This document shows, one piece after another, positions 27,305 to 34,030 of a DNA stretch of 49,871 nt; the stretch's first letter is position 1; every line of letters begins with the position of its first letter. The DNA lies in NCBI GenBank assembly GCA_903901225.1, contig CAIUQE010000015.1, forward strand, positions 1 to 49,871, given 5' to 3'. Origin of the DNA: Candidatus Omnitrophota bacterium (GTDB lineage Bacteria > Omnitrophota > Gorgyraeia > Zapsychrales > Fredricksoniimonadaceae). The notes beneath the pieces were generated by a model. The model made no database searches and was not told where the DNA came from. It worked only from the letters and a program-made list of their open reading frames with translations. The position numbers and the translations under genes were made by a program.

Positions 27305-28900
27305 ATGGAAAAACGACTCTTTTTAGCAGTTTTTTTATCATTGGTGGTGGTCTTTGTTTTCCAAAGCTTTCTTTCTCCAAAGAAGAATGCTTCACAATCA
27401 ACACCAGCACAACAAGTTACGACAGCTAATGTTGAGAAACAAACCTCAGCAGGCATTGCTGAAAAGCCTGTTGTGACGGAACCCGTCCCTTCTTTTGAGG
27501 AAAAGAGCACACTCGTCGAGAATTCAGAGTTTCAAATTCGTTTCTCCAATAAAGGCGGCGACATTGATGCCATACAATTGAAGAAATTCAATCATCAATT
27601 GCCCGCAAAGAATATTGCCAGCATTGACCTGTTCCAGGGAGAAAGATTTGTTCTCGATGAGAATGGCCGCGGCAATGTCAAATATTCATTTAAGAATGCT
27701 GAATGGCAAATTAATAAAGAATACATGATAAAGAATGATTATGTTATTTTGGATAAAATTATCGTTAAAAATCTATCCACAAGTTCGAAGAATTTAGTAG
27801 CTAAAGATTCAAATTTTACAATCAATATCCCCAGATTGGACAAATCAAATGTCCAATCTGACTGGTCTTTATGTGAATACAGCATAAAAACCAAGAAAAA
27901 CTTTATCAGAAAAGATAATATTAAAGTTTTAGACAGCAAATTGAATAGAAAAGAATTCAACGACGTTGAATGGGCGGCTTTTAGAGATAAATATTTTGTA
28001 ACGATTGTGCAACCTAAAAATCCATCAACAAATTTCTTTGTTAATGTCAAGTCTGATAAAGAATTTGAAATTGGTGCTGATCTTGCCAATGCGGTCATAG
28101 AGCCGGGAAAAACGGTGACATTTGAATATAAAATCTACGCTGGTCCGCAAGATCTTAAATTATTGAAGGAAGCCGATCCTTCTTTCGAAAAGGTCATGGT
28201 ATTCAGTAATTGGGGATGGCTGGATGCTGTGGCAAAGTTCATTCACTGGCTTTTGGGAGCATTGCATCATATTTTAAATAATTGGGGCTTGTCAATTATC
28301 GCTATAAGCCTTCTGGTTTATGGGGTTATGTATCCGTTGACCGTAAAAAGCTTGACGTCGATGAAGAAGCTCCAGGCGCTTCAGCCCAAGATGAAAGAGC
28401 TCCAGGATAAATATAAGAGCAATCCTGAAAAATTGAACAAAGAGATCGTTGAACTGTATCGCATTAATCAGGTGAATCCTTTGAGCGGATGTTTGCCGAT
28501 GTTGTTGCAGATGCCGATATTCGTCGGGTTATACCAGGTTCTTTGGCGGTCTATTTATTTCAGGGGTGAAAGTTTCTTGTGGATGAAAGATCTTTCTTTG
28601 CCCGATCATACGGTCAAGCTGCCCATGACATTGCCGGTCCTGGGGGAGTACTTGAACATTCTTCCGGTTTTAATGGTTATCATTATGGCCGTGCAGCAGA
28701 ATTTGAATATGAAAAGTATGACGGTCACGACCAAGGACCAGGCTGATCAACAAAAGATGATGGCTATTTTCTTTCCGATCATGATCGGATTCATCTTTTA
28801 TAATATGGCCAGCGGCCTGAATTTATATTTTGTTATTTTCTATATCTTGTCGACGGCCAGCCAGTGGCACATCACAAACAATATGAAGGCCCCGGCATAG
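27305..28900 (+). CDS. yidC: Membrane protein insertase YidC
   Basis: 531 residues of the Gram-negative type: an N-terminal membrane anchor (about 4-22), a large periplasmic P1 domain (about 70-270) and a C-terminal insertase core with five helices, including QALQPKMKELQDKY, NPLSGCLPMLLQMPIF and ASGLNLYFVIFY. It inserts inner-membrane proteins alone or with SecYEG. The gene is clearly AT-richer than those further out. An inverted pair CAGATTGGACA / TGTCCAATCTG (27832-27860) lies within the P1-domain coding region. Confidence 0.96.
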   Translation: MEKRLFLAVFLSLVVVFVFQSFLSPKKNASQSTPAQQVTTANVEKQTSAGIAEKPVVTEPVPSFEEKSTLVENSEFQIRFSNKGGDIDAIQLKKFNHQLPAKNIASIDLFQGERFVLDENGRGNVKYSFKNAEWQINKEYMIKNDYVILDKIIVKNLSTSSKNLVAKDSNFTINIPRLDKSNVQSDWSLCEYSIKTKKNFIRKDNIKVLDSKLNRKEFNDVEWAAFRDKYFVTIVQPKNPSTNFFVNVKSDKEFEIGADLANAVIEPGKTVTFEYKIYAGPQDLKLLKEADPSFEKVMVFSNWGWLDAVAKFIHWLLGALHHILNNWGLSIIAISLLVYGVMYPLTVKSLTSMKKLQALQPKMKELQDKYKSNPEKLNKEIVELYRINQVNPLSGCLPMLLQMPIFVGLYQVLWRSIYFRGESFLWMKDLSLPDHTVKLPMTLPVLGEYLNILPVLMVIIMAVQQNLNMKSMTVTTKDQADQQKMMAIFFPIMIGFIFYNMASGLNLYFVIFYILSTASQWHITNNMKAPA

Positions 28901-28901
28901 T

Positions 28902-29111
28902 ATGACCAATATGTCGAAGGCAATAGAATTTGAAGGTAATACTATAGAAGAAGCTATTAAGCACGCTGCCAAGACCCTGAAAGTTTCACGTGAAACATTG
29001 AATATTAAAGTTGTGTGTGAAGAGCAGCGCGGGCTTTTTGGCATGGAAAGCGCCAAGACAGCCAAGATCAAGGTTTCGATAAAAACAAAAAAAGAATCGC
29101 CTGCGGCATAG
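28902..29111 (+). CDS. Jag N-terminal domain protein
   Basis: 69 residues matching only the N-terminal domain of Jag/KhpB (SpoIIIJ-associated): AIEFEGNTIEEAIKHAAKTL and EEQRGLFGM. The KH and R3H RNA-binding domains that normally follow are absent; a stop comes after a Lys-rich tail. It follows yidC by 1 bp, the normal location of jag. A parS site lies inside the coding sequence and encodes VSRET. The protein may be a reduced Jag or an independent small protein. Confidence 0.75.
   Translation: MTNMSKAIEFEGNTIEEAIKHAAKTLKVSRETLNIKVVCEEQRGLFGMESAKTAKIKVSIKTKKESPAA
28983..28996. promoter_or_regulatory. parS site inside the Jag-domain gene
   Basis: GTTTCACGTGAAAC is the 14-bp core of the bacterial parS consensus (TGTTTCACGTGAAACA). 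It is bound by ParB, encoded about 1 kb downstream. It lies in frame within the Jag-domain gene. Confidence 0.9.
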
Positions 29112-29133
29112 TTGTGCTATATTGATTGCAATC

Positions 29134-29147
29134 GTTTCACGTGAAAC
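29134..29147. promoter_or_regulatory. parS site upstream of parA
   Basis: A second exact GTTTCACGTGAAAC core, 138 bp after the end of the first, immediately upstream of the parA start. It could seed ParB spreading and also influence parAB transcription. Confidence 0.9.
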
Positions 29148-29161
29148 ATTGTGTGAGCGCT

Positions 29162-29944
29162 ATGGGAAAAACAATCATCGTTTGTAATCAAAAGGGTGGA
29201 ACAGGGAAGACCACAACGTCAGTGAATCTTTCTGCGGCCCTGGCAGATCTTGGGAAGAAAGTTTTGCTTGTTGATATGGACCCGCAGGGGAATGCCACCA
29301 GCGGGGTTGGTGTGAACAAGAACGAGATAAAAAATTCCGCGTATGAAGTTCTCCTCAGCAAAGCCCAGGCATCAAAATCCGTAGTAAAAACTTCCGTAAA
29401 CAATTTAGAATTAATACCTTGCAACATTCATTTGACCGGGGCAGAGATCGAATTAGTGGGTGTTTTATCCAGGGAGTCAAGGCTTAAGAAAGCATTGCTT
29501 GAGGTTAAAGACGCCTACGATTATATAATTCTTGATTCACCGCCATCTCTGGGTCTGTTGACCTTAAATTCTCTTGTTGCGGCAGACTCGATCATTATTC
29601 CTATTCAATGTGAATTTTACGCCCTGGAAGGCGTTTCGCAGCTTCTTAACACGATAAGCCTTGTGCGTGAAAGTTTAAATCCGGCTTTGCAGATCGAAGG
29701 TGTTTTGTTGACAATGGCGGACTTCAGGACGAACTTAACCGTTGAAGTTATCAATGAGATCCGAAATTATTTTAAAGAGAAGGTTTATCAGAGCGTCATT
29801 CCCCGGAATATTCGCTTAAGCGAAGCCCCAAGCCATGGCAAACCGATCAATGTGTATGACAGCAGCTCTATCGGGGCGAAGAAGTACGCGGAATTGGCAT
29901 TGGAAGTTCTCGCGGCTACGGCTAAAAACATTGCAAGTGCTTGA
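29162..29944 (+). CDS. parA: Chromosome partitioning ATPase ParA/Soj
   Basis: 260 residues from the ATG at 29162; an earlier in-frame start would read through the parS site and lacks conservation. The deviant Walker A KGGTGKTT, LLVDMDPQGNATSG, YDYIILDSPPSLGLLT and the C-terminal VIPRNIRLSEAPSHGKP are standard ParA motifs. It binds DNA non-specifically with ATP and moves ParB-parS complexes to segregate origins. parB follows after 50 bp. Confidence 0.96.
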   Translation: MGKTIIVCNQKGGTGKTTTSVNLSAALADLGKKVLLVDMDPQGNATSGVGVNKNEIKNSAYEVLLSKAQASKSVVKTSVNNLELIPCNIHLTGAEIELVGVLSRESRLKKALLEVKDAYDYIILDSPPSLGLLTLNSLVAADSIIIPIQCEFYALEGVSQLLNTISLVRESLNPALQIEGVLLTMADFRTNLTVEVINEIRNYFKEKVYQSVIPRNIRLSEAPSHGKPINVYDSSSIGAKKYAELALEVLAATAKNIASA

Positions 29945-29994
29945 TTGACAATAACTTAAGAAATGTCCAAACAGAAACACATTAAGGACGCATT

Positions 29995-30840
29995 ATGGCA
30001 TTAGGTAGAGGGCTTTCGGCTCTTATAGCGGAAAAAAAGGATCAGGATCAAGTTGAAGGCGGCGTATTGCAGGTGGCAACTTCTTTGATCAAGGATAACC
30101 GCCTTCAGCCACGGCAGACGTATGATGTCCTCAAGATCGCTGAACTGGCGGAGTCGATCAAAGAAAAAGGCATGATCCAGCCGGTCATGGTGCGTAAGGC
30201 GGGTGAAGGCTACGAGGTGATCGCCGGCGAGCGGCGGTTGAAGGCCGCGCGCAAGCTTGGCCTGGAAAAGATCCCCGTTATCATCAGGGATGTGGATGAC
30301 AAGGAAGCGCTGGTCCTGGCGCTCGTCGAGAATATCCAGCGTGAAGAATTGAACGCGATCGAAGAGGGCGAAAGTTTTTCCCGCCTCATCGAGGAATTCA
30401 AACTTTCGCAGGAAGATGTGGCCCGGATGGTCAGCAAGGACCGCGCGACGGTGGCCAACCATATCCGGTTGTTGAAATTGCCCAAAGAGATAAAAGCGGC
30501 GGTCGTCGACGGGCGGATATCCGCCGGCCACGCGCGCGCGCTGCTGGCGGTGGAGAACACTCTCGCGCAAACGGAGCTTTTCACGCTGGTCGTGCACAAA
30601 GGCCTGTCCGTGCGTGAGACGGAGGAGCGCGTGAAAGCGGCTGTTTTCGGCAAGAAGCTTTTGAAAAAAGGGAAAGCGGCCCTCAAGGATCCCGAGGTAG
30701 CGTCGCTCGAAGAGGAATTGCGGCGGATCCTGGGCACAAAGGTTGAGATCGTCAACAAGCGCGGTAACAAGGGCAAGCTTGTCGTTGAATATTACACGCT
30801 GGATGACCTTGACCGGATCCTGGCGGTCCTCAGGAAATAA
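29995..30840 (+). CDS. parB: Chromosome partitioning CTPase ParB/Spo0J
   Basis: 281 residues. The N terminus ALGRGLSALIAEK is the ParA-contacting segment. The CTPase domain has LQPRQ, GERRLKAAR and ENIQRE, and the central helix-turn-helix binds parS. The C-terminal domain should dimerise. An AAGGA site precedes the ATG. Codon use becomes GC-rich from here onward, in contrast to parA and the genes nearer oriC. Confidence 0.96.
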   Translation: MALGRGLSALIAEKKDQDQVEGGVLQVATSLIKDNRLQPRQTYDVLKIAELAESIKEKGMIQPVMVRKAGEGYEVIAGERRLKAARKLGLEKIPVIIRDVDDKEALVLALVENIQREELNAIEEGESFSRLIEEFKLSQEDVARMVSKDRATVANHIRLLKLPKEIKAAVVDGRISAGHARALLAVENTLAQTELFTLVVHKGLSVRETEERVKAAVFGKKLLKKGKAALKDPEVASLEEELRRILGTKVEIVNKRGNKGKLVVEYYTLDDLDRILAVLRK

Positions 30841-30855
30841 ACGAAAGGTGCGGGC

Positions 30856-31677
30856 ATGATCACAGGCATGACAGGGTTTGGCTCGGCGGCATTTGTCGCC
30901 GGGAAGATCAAGGGAGTGATCGAGATCAAGAGCGTTAACCACCGTTACCTGGATATCGCGTTCTATTTGCCGACGGGATTCGGCGTCGTCGAGAACAAGA
31001 TCCGTGAAATGCTCGCGAAAGATGTGGCGCGCGGGCGGGTGACGATCTCGGTGCGCATCACGGATAAGCCCGGGCAGGAGGTTTCGTTCAAGGAGGAGCT
31101 CATTGAAGAATACCTGCGCCACGCCAAGAGCATTGAAAAGAAATATAAGCTTTCGAACAACCTGACCCTCGCGGACCTGATCCGGATGCCGGGCATTGTC
31201 GACGTGAAGGAAGTTTTCGTCGAAGCGCAGCAGATGTGGCCCGCGATCGAGAAAAGTTTCCTGGTGTGCCTTAAAAGCCTCAAGGTCATGCGCCAGCGCG
31301 AGGGCAAAAGCCTTGCCGTGGATATGGGCGACAAGCTCAAACGCATGAGCCAGAAACTCAAGGACATCCAGAAGCGGCATGACCTGCTGATCAAGGGCGT
31401 CCAGAAGAACAGCAAGCCTGAAGAGTTCGCGTCCTATCAGAAGAGCATTGATATCAACGAAGAGCTCGCGCGCTTCAACCACTATATTGAGGAAATGCGC
31501 GCCTTGCTGAAGGCCACCGTGCCTGTCGGCAAGAAAATGGACTTTATCGCGCAGGAAATGCAGCGCGAGGCGAACACGCTCGGTTCCAAGCTGCAGGACG
31601 AGATGGTGTCCAACGCCGTGATCGCCCTCAAGAGCAAGATCGAGAAGATCCGCGAACAGGCGAACAACGTCGAATGA
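30856..31677 (+). CDS. yicC: YicC family endoribonuclease
   Basis: 273 residues with the family start ITGMTGFG, an N-terminal KSVNHRYLDI and the C-terminal block EMQREANTLGSKLQDE ending in KIREQANNVE, characteristic of YicC. YicC proteins are metal-dependent endoribonucleases linked to small-RNA decay and stationary-phase fitness. It overlaps gmk by 4 bp, the usual yicC-gmk-rpoZ order. Confidence 0.92.
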   Translation: MITGMTGFGSAAFVAGKIKGVIEIKSVNHRYLDIAFYLPTGFGVVENKIREMLAKDVARGRVTISVRITDKPGQEVSFKEELIEEYLRHAKSIEKKYKLSNNLTLADLIRMPGIVDVKEVFVEAQQMWPAIEKSFLVCLKSLKVMRQREGKSLAVDMGDKLKRMSQKLKDIQKRHDLLIKGVQKNSKPEEFASYQKSIDINEELARFNHYIEEMRALLKATVPVGKKMDFIAQEMQREANTLGSKLQDEMVSNAVIALKSKIEKIREQANNVE

Positions 31678-32264
31678 GCCAGCCCGGCCGGATCATCATC
31701 CTGTCAGGGCCGTCGGGCGCCGGAAAAACAACGCTGCATGACCGCCTGCTGCGGGATCCGCGTTTCAAGGGCCATCTCGTGCGTTCCGTTTCAGCGACGA
31801 CCAGGGCGCCGCGCGGGGGCGAGCGCCACGGCCGTGATTATTTTTTTCTGACCCGCAAGATGTTCGAACACAAGATCCGCACGGGGCAATTCCTGGAATG
31901 GATGAAAGTGTTCGACAATTATTACGGTACGCCGTTGAAAAATGTCCGCGCGATGCAAAAGCGCGGCCGGCATGTCCTGTTGTGCATTGATGTCAAAGGC
32001 GCCGGCGTGGTCAAACAAGAGGTCCCTGACGCGTTGATGGTCTTTGTCAAGACGCCGACACTGGAGGTCCTGCGCCGCAGGCTGGTGGCCCGTGGGACGG
32101 ACAGCCCGCAGAGCATCGCGCTGCGGCTGAAGACCGCCGGCGCGGAACTGAAGAAAGCTCCGGCGTATGATCATGTTATCGTCAACGGGGACCTTGAGGC
32201 CGCGTACGCGCGGCTGGCTGAGGTCGTGGCTTCGTTGACATTTCCTTCGGGGTGTGTTATATAA
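31674..32264 (+). CDS. gmk: Guanylate kinase
   Basis: 196 residues. The P-loop GPSGAGKTT, the GMP-binding SATTRAPRGGERHGRDY and the lid region with FLEWMKVFDNYYGTP are all present. It phosphorylates GMP to GDP. It is translationally coupled to yicC. The length is slightly short of the 205-210 typical, mainly at the C terminus. Confidence 0.95.
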   Translation: MSQPGRIIILSGPSGAGKTTLHDRLLRDPRFKGHLVRSVSATTRAPRGGERHGRDYFFLTRKMFEHKIRTGQFLEWMKVFDNYYGTPLKNVRAMQKRGRHVLLCIDVKGAGVVKQEVPDALMVFVKTPTLEVLRRRLVARGTDSPQSIALRLKTAGAELKKAPAYDHVIVNGDLEAAYARLAEVVASLTFPSGCVI

Positions 32265-32305
32265 CACCACCATTAATGAAGATCAGAGGCTTTTAAGGAG
32301 GCTGC

Positions 32306-32545
32306 ATGGTTTATTTACCGCTGGAAGGATTACTGCCGAGGTCCGCGAACAGTTCATATAAACTGGTACGCATGGTCGCCGCGCGCGCGCTTGAGATCGG
32401 CGAGGGTGGCGTCAAGCTTATCGAGGCGCATATGAACGAGAAACCGGTCACAACGGCCATGCGCGAGATCATCGCCGGCAAGGTGATGACCAAAGAAGCG
32501 TCGGATATCGCCAAGAAGGCCTTGAAAGCGTCAAAAGCGCACTGA
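32306..32545 (+). CDS. rpoZ: RNA polymerase omega subunit
   Basis: 79 residues with the omega pattern: SANSSYKLVRMVAARALEI, a variable middle and TTAMREIIAGKV. Omega binds the beta-prime subunit and aids core assembly. An AAGGAGG site precedes the ATG. It lies in the yicC-gmk-rpoZ-coaC order. Confidence 0.85.
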   Translation: MVYLPLEGLLPRSANSSYKLVRMVAARALEIGEGGVKLIEAHMNEKPVTTAMREIIAGKVMTKEASDIAKKALKASKAH

Positions 32546-32550
32546 AGCTC

Positions 32551-33093
32551 ATGGGAAAAAAGCACATTGTCCTCGGGGTGACCGGAAGTATCGCGGCGTA
32601 CAAAGCCGCGGATATTGTTCGCCGCCTGCAGGACGGCGGGTTTGACGTGACCGTGATGATGACGCCCGGCGCGGAAAGGTTTGTCACGCCGCTGACGTTC
32701 GAGGCTTTGTCGCACCGGCCCGTTTACCGCGACATGTTCGCCAGGGAAGGCGCCTGGGATATTGCCCATGTGTCACTGGCGCAGAGCGCGGATCTTTTTT
32801 TGGTAGCGCCGGCGACGGCGGATATCATCGCGAAGATCGCCGGAGGTTTCGCGGATGATTTTGTGGCGTGCATGGCCGCGACAACAAAGGCGCCGGTCGT
32901 GATCGCGCCCGCGATGAATGACGCGATGTTCGCCAACGCGATCCTCCAGGAAAATATAGCGAAATTGAAAAAGCACGGCGTGACGTTCATTGAGCCGAAG
33001 AAGGCAAAGCTTGCCTGCGGAAGTGAAGGGGTTGGCGCGCTGGCGGATGTGGCCGAGATCGTTAAGTCTGTAGAGGCGATTCTGGCGCGGTAG
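32551..33093 (+). CDS. coaC: Phosphopantothenoylcysteine decarboxylase (CoaC half only)
   Basis: 180 residues of the Dfp/CoaBC flavoprotein domain: GVTGSIAAYKAADIVRRL, catalytic-His region DIAHVSLAQSADLFLVAPAT, substrate-binding PAMNDAM and the active-site Cys region KLACGSEGVGALA. The usual C-terminal CoaB synthetase domain is absent; the stop falls inside the tRNA-Cys gene. It decarboxylates 4-phospho-N-pantothenoylcysteine with FMN in CoA synthesis. A separate coaB must be elsewhere or the domain lost. Confidence 0.9.
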   Translation: MGKKHIVLGVTGSIAAYKAADIVRRLQDGGFDVTVMMTPGAERFVTPLTFEALSHRPVYRDMFAREGAWDIAHVSLAQSADLFLVAPATADIIAKIAGGFADDFVACMAATTKAPVVIAPAMNDAMFANAILQENIAKLKKHGVTFIEPKKAKLACGSEGVGALADVAEIVKSVEAILAR

Positions 33094-33158
33094 CCAAGTG
33101 GTAAGGCAGCAGTCTGCAAAACTGCTATGCACCGGTTCAAATCCGGTCCGCGCCTCCA
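33084..33158 (+). tRNA. tRNA-Cys (GCA)
   Basis: The acceptor GGCGCGG pairs with CCGCGCC, followed by discriminator T and an encoded CCA. The anticodon stem GCAGT/ACTGC encloses CTGCAAA, giving anticodon GCA. The first 10 nt overlap the last codons and stop of coaC on the same strand. The 3-prime tail forms the left arm of the hairpin element that follows. Confidence 0.95.
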
Positions 33159-33257
33159 TTTTGTTCCACTGTCAGAAAAACTTTTTACCCGAATGGGTAA
33201 AAGTTTTTCTGTTATGGGAAAACAAAATGGAGCCCTGAAAAGGATTCTTTTCAGGGC
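33154..33257 (+). repeat. tRNA-tail hairpin element of tRNA-Cys
   Basis: Arm CTCCATTTTGTT (33154-33165, containing the CCA) pairs with AACAAAATGGAG (33221-33232). Inside is a hairpin at 33173-33211 with 17 paired bases, one bulge and tip CCC-GAAT-GGG. Immediately after the return arm, GCCCTGAAAAG (33232-33242) and CTTTTCAGGGC (33247-33257) form a second hairpin with a GATT loop. Same layout as at tRNA-Glu, tRNA-Val and tRNA-Gln. Confidence 0.8.
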
Positions 33258-33416
33258 CTGTTAGATACAAGTTATCTTGCAAGGTTCCCTGAGTCGTCCC
33301 CGGATCATGGTGCTTTATATGATCGAGTGATCTGGTCCTGAAAAGGATTCTTTTCAGGGCCTGTTAGATACAAGTTATCTTGCAAGGTTCCCTGAGCCGT
33401 CCCCGGATCATGGTGC
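33234..33416 (+). repeat. 80-bp direct repeat between tRNA-Cys and tRNA-Leu
   Basis: Copies at 33234-33313 and 33337-33416 differ at one base by eye (GAGTCG against GAGCCG) and are separated by 23 bp. Each starts with the second-hairpin sequence CCTGAAAAGGATTCTTTT and contains ACAAGTTATCTTGCAAGG and CGTCCCCGG. It looks like a recent tandem duplication downstream of the tRNA-Cys element. No ORF or promoter is evident. Confidence 0.8.
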
Positions 33417-33432
33417 CAGATAAAAACATCAC

Positions 33433-33515
33433 GGGCGAGTGGTGGAATGGTATACACGAAGGACTTAAAATCCTTTGGCCGAAAGGCCTTGAGGGTTCAA
33501 TTCCCTCCTTGCCCA
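33433..33515 (+). tRNA. tRNA-Leu (TAA)
   Basis: The acceptor GGGCGAG pairs with CTTGCCC, then discriminator A. The anticodon stem AAGGA/TCCTT encloses CTTAAAA, giving TAA. The variable arm GGCCGAAAGGCC marks a class II tRNA. CCA is not encoded (the tail reads CCCATAAAG) and no hairpin element follows, unlike the other four tRNAs here. Confidence 0.95.
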
Positions 33516-33584
33516 TAAAGTTTTTCTTGTGGCTTTTTGAGAGACAGAGTATACTTTTAAAAAATTTGTTTGATGGTTGGACTT

Positions 33585-33823
33585 GGCTCCAATATTTCTC
33601 GGAAAAAACATTAAGGTAGCTGGACCCGTCCCGATTTCCATGGGGCTTGCCTGACGGCATTTTCGCTAGCGCGAAAACCGCCCCGGCAATCGGGACTAGG
33701 GTCCAATATTTCTCGGAAAAAAATTAAGGTAATTGGACCCGCCCTGTTCGCCAGGACGTGAACGTCGGCTCACAGGACTGGGCTCCAGCTTATCTCGGAA
33801 AAACATTAAGGTAGCTGGACCCG
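33585..33823 (+). repeat. Three tandem about 44-bp units ending in the tRNA-Val acceptor strand
   Basis: Units at 33585-33628, 33699-33741 and 33780-33823 share CTCGGAAAAA and ATTAAGGTA and each ends in GGACCCG. In the last unit those bases are the real 5-prime acceptor strand of tRNA-Val. Unit ends pair: GGGTCCAAT/ATTGGACCC in the second and TCCAGCT/AGCTGGA in the third, so pairing is kept with different bases. Spacers are also nested hairpins, e.g. 33629-33695 with TCCCGATT/AATCGGGA, GGGGC/GCCCC and TTTTCGC/GCGAAAA. Confidence 0.75.
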
Positions 33824-33894
33824 TAGCTCAGTTTGGTTAGAGCGCTTCCTTGACATGGAAGAGGTCAGAGGTTCGAGTCCTCTCGGGTCCACCA
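33817..33894 (+). tRNA. tRNA-Val (GAC)
   Basis: The acceptor GGACCCG pairs with CGGGTCC, followed by discriminator A and an encoded CCA. The anticodon stem CTTCC/GGAAG encloses TTGACAT, giving GAC. The T arm has GGTTCGAGTCC. Its 5-prime strand is the end of a 44-bp repeat unit and its 3-prime tail begins a hairpin element, so both ends lie inside inverted repeats. Confidence 0.95.
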
Positions 33895-33995
33895 TTTTTT
33901 TCCACAGCGCAACAAACCTCCTGCCCGCATGGGAGGAGGTTTGTTGCCTTTGGGAGAAAAAATGGTGCCCTGCGCGCCGTCCCCGGCGGGCAGGG
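33890..33995 (+). repeat. tRNA-tail hairpin element of tRNA-Val
   Basis: Arm CACCATTTTTT (33890-33900) pairs with AAAAAATGGTG (33957-33967). The internal hairpin at 33909-33947 has a perfect 13-bp stem and tip CCC-GCAT-GGG. A second hairpin follows at once, CCCTGC (33968-33973) with GCAGGG (33990-33995), around an inner GCC/GGC and a GTCCCC loop. The architecture is shared with the tRNA-Glu, Cys and Gln elements. Confidence 0.8.
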
Positions 33996-34030
33996 TTGGA
34001 TAACATGAGCAGCAGTATAAAAGATCGACT

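Noticed and set aside
29945-29972. TTGACA upstream of parB as a promoter
   Set aside because: No acceptable -10 box at 15-19 bp downstream; parB is probably cotranscribed with parA.
33968-34030. T-box or thrS promoter upstream of thrS
   Set aside because: No T-box sequence and only a TATAAA with a 14-bp distance to a poor -35; the hairpin there belongs to the tRNA-Val element.
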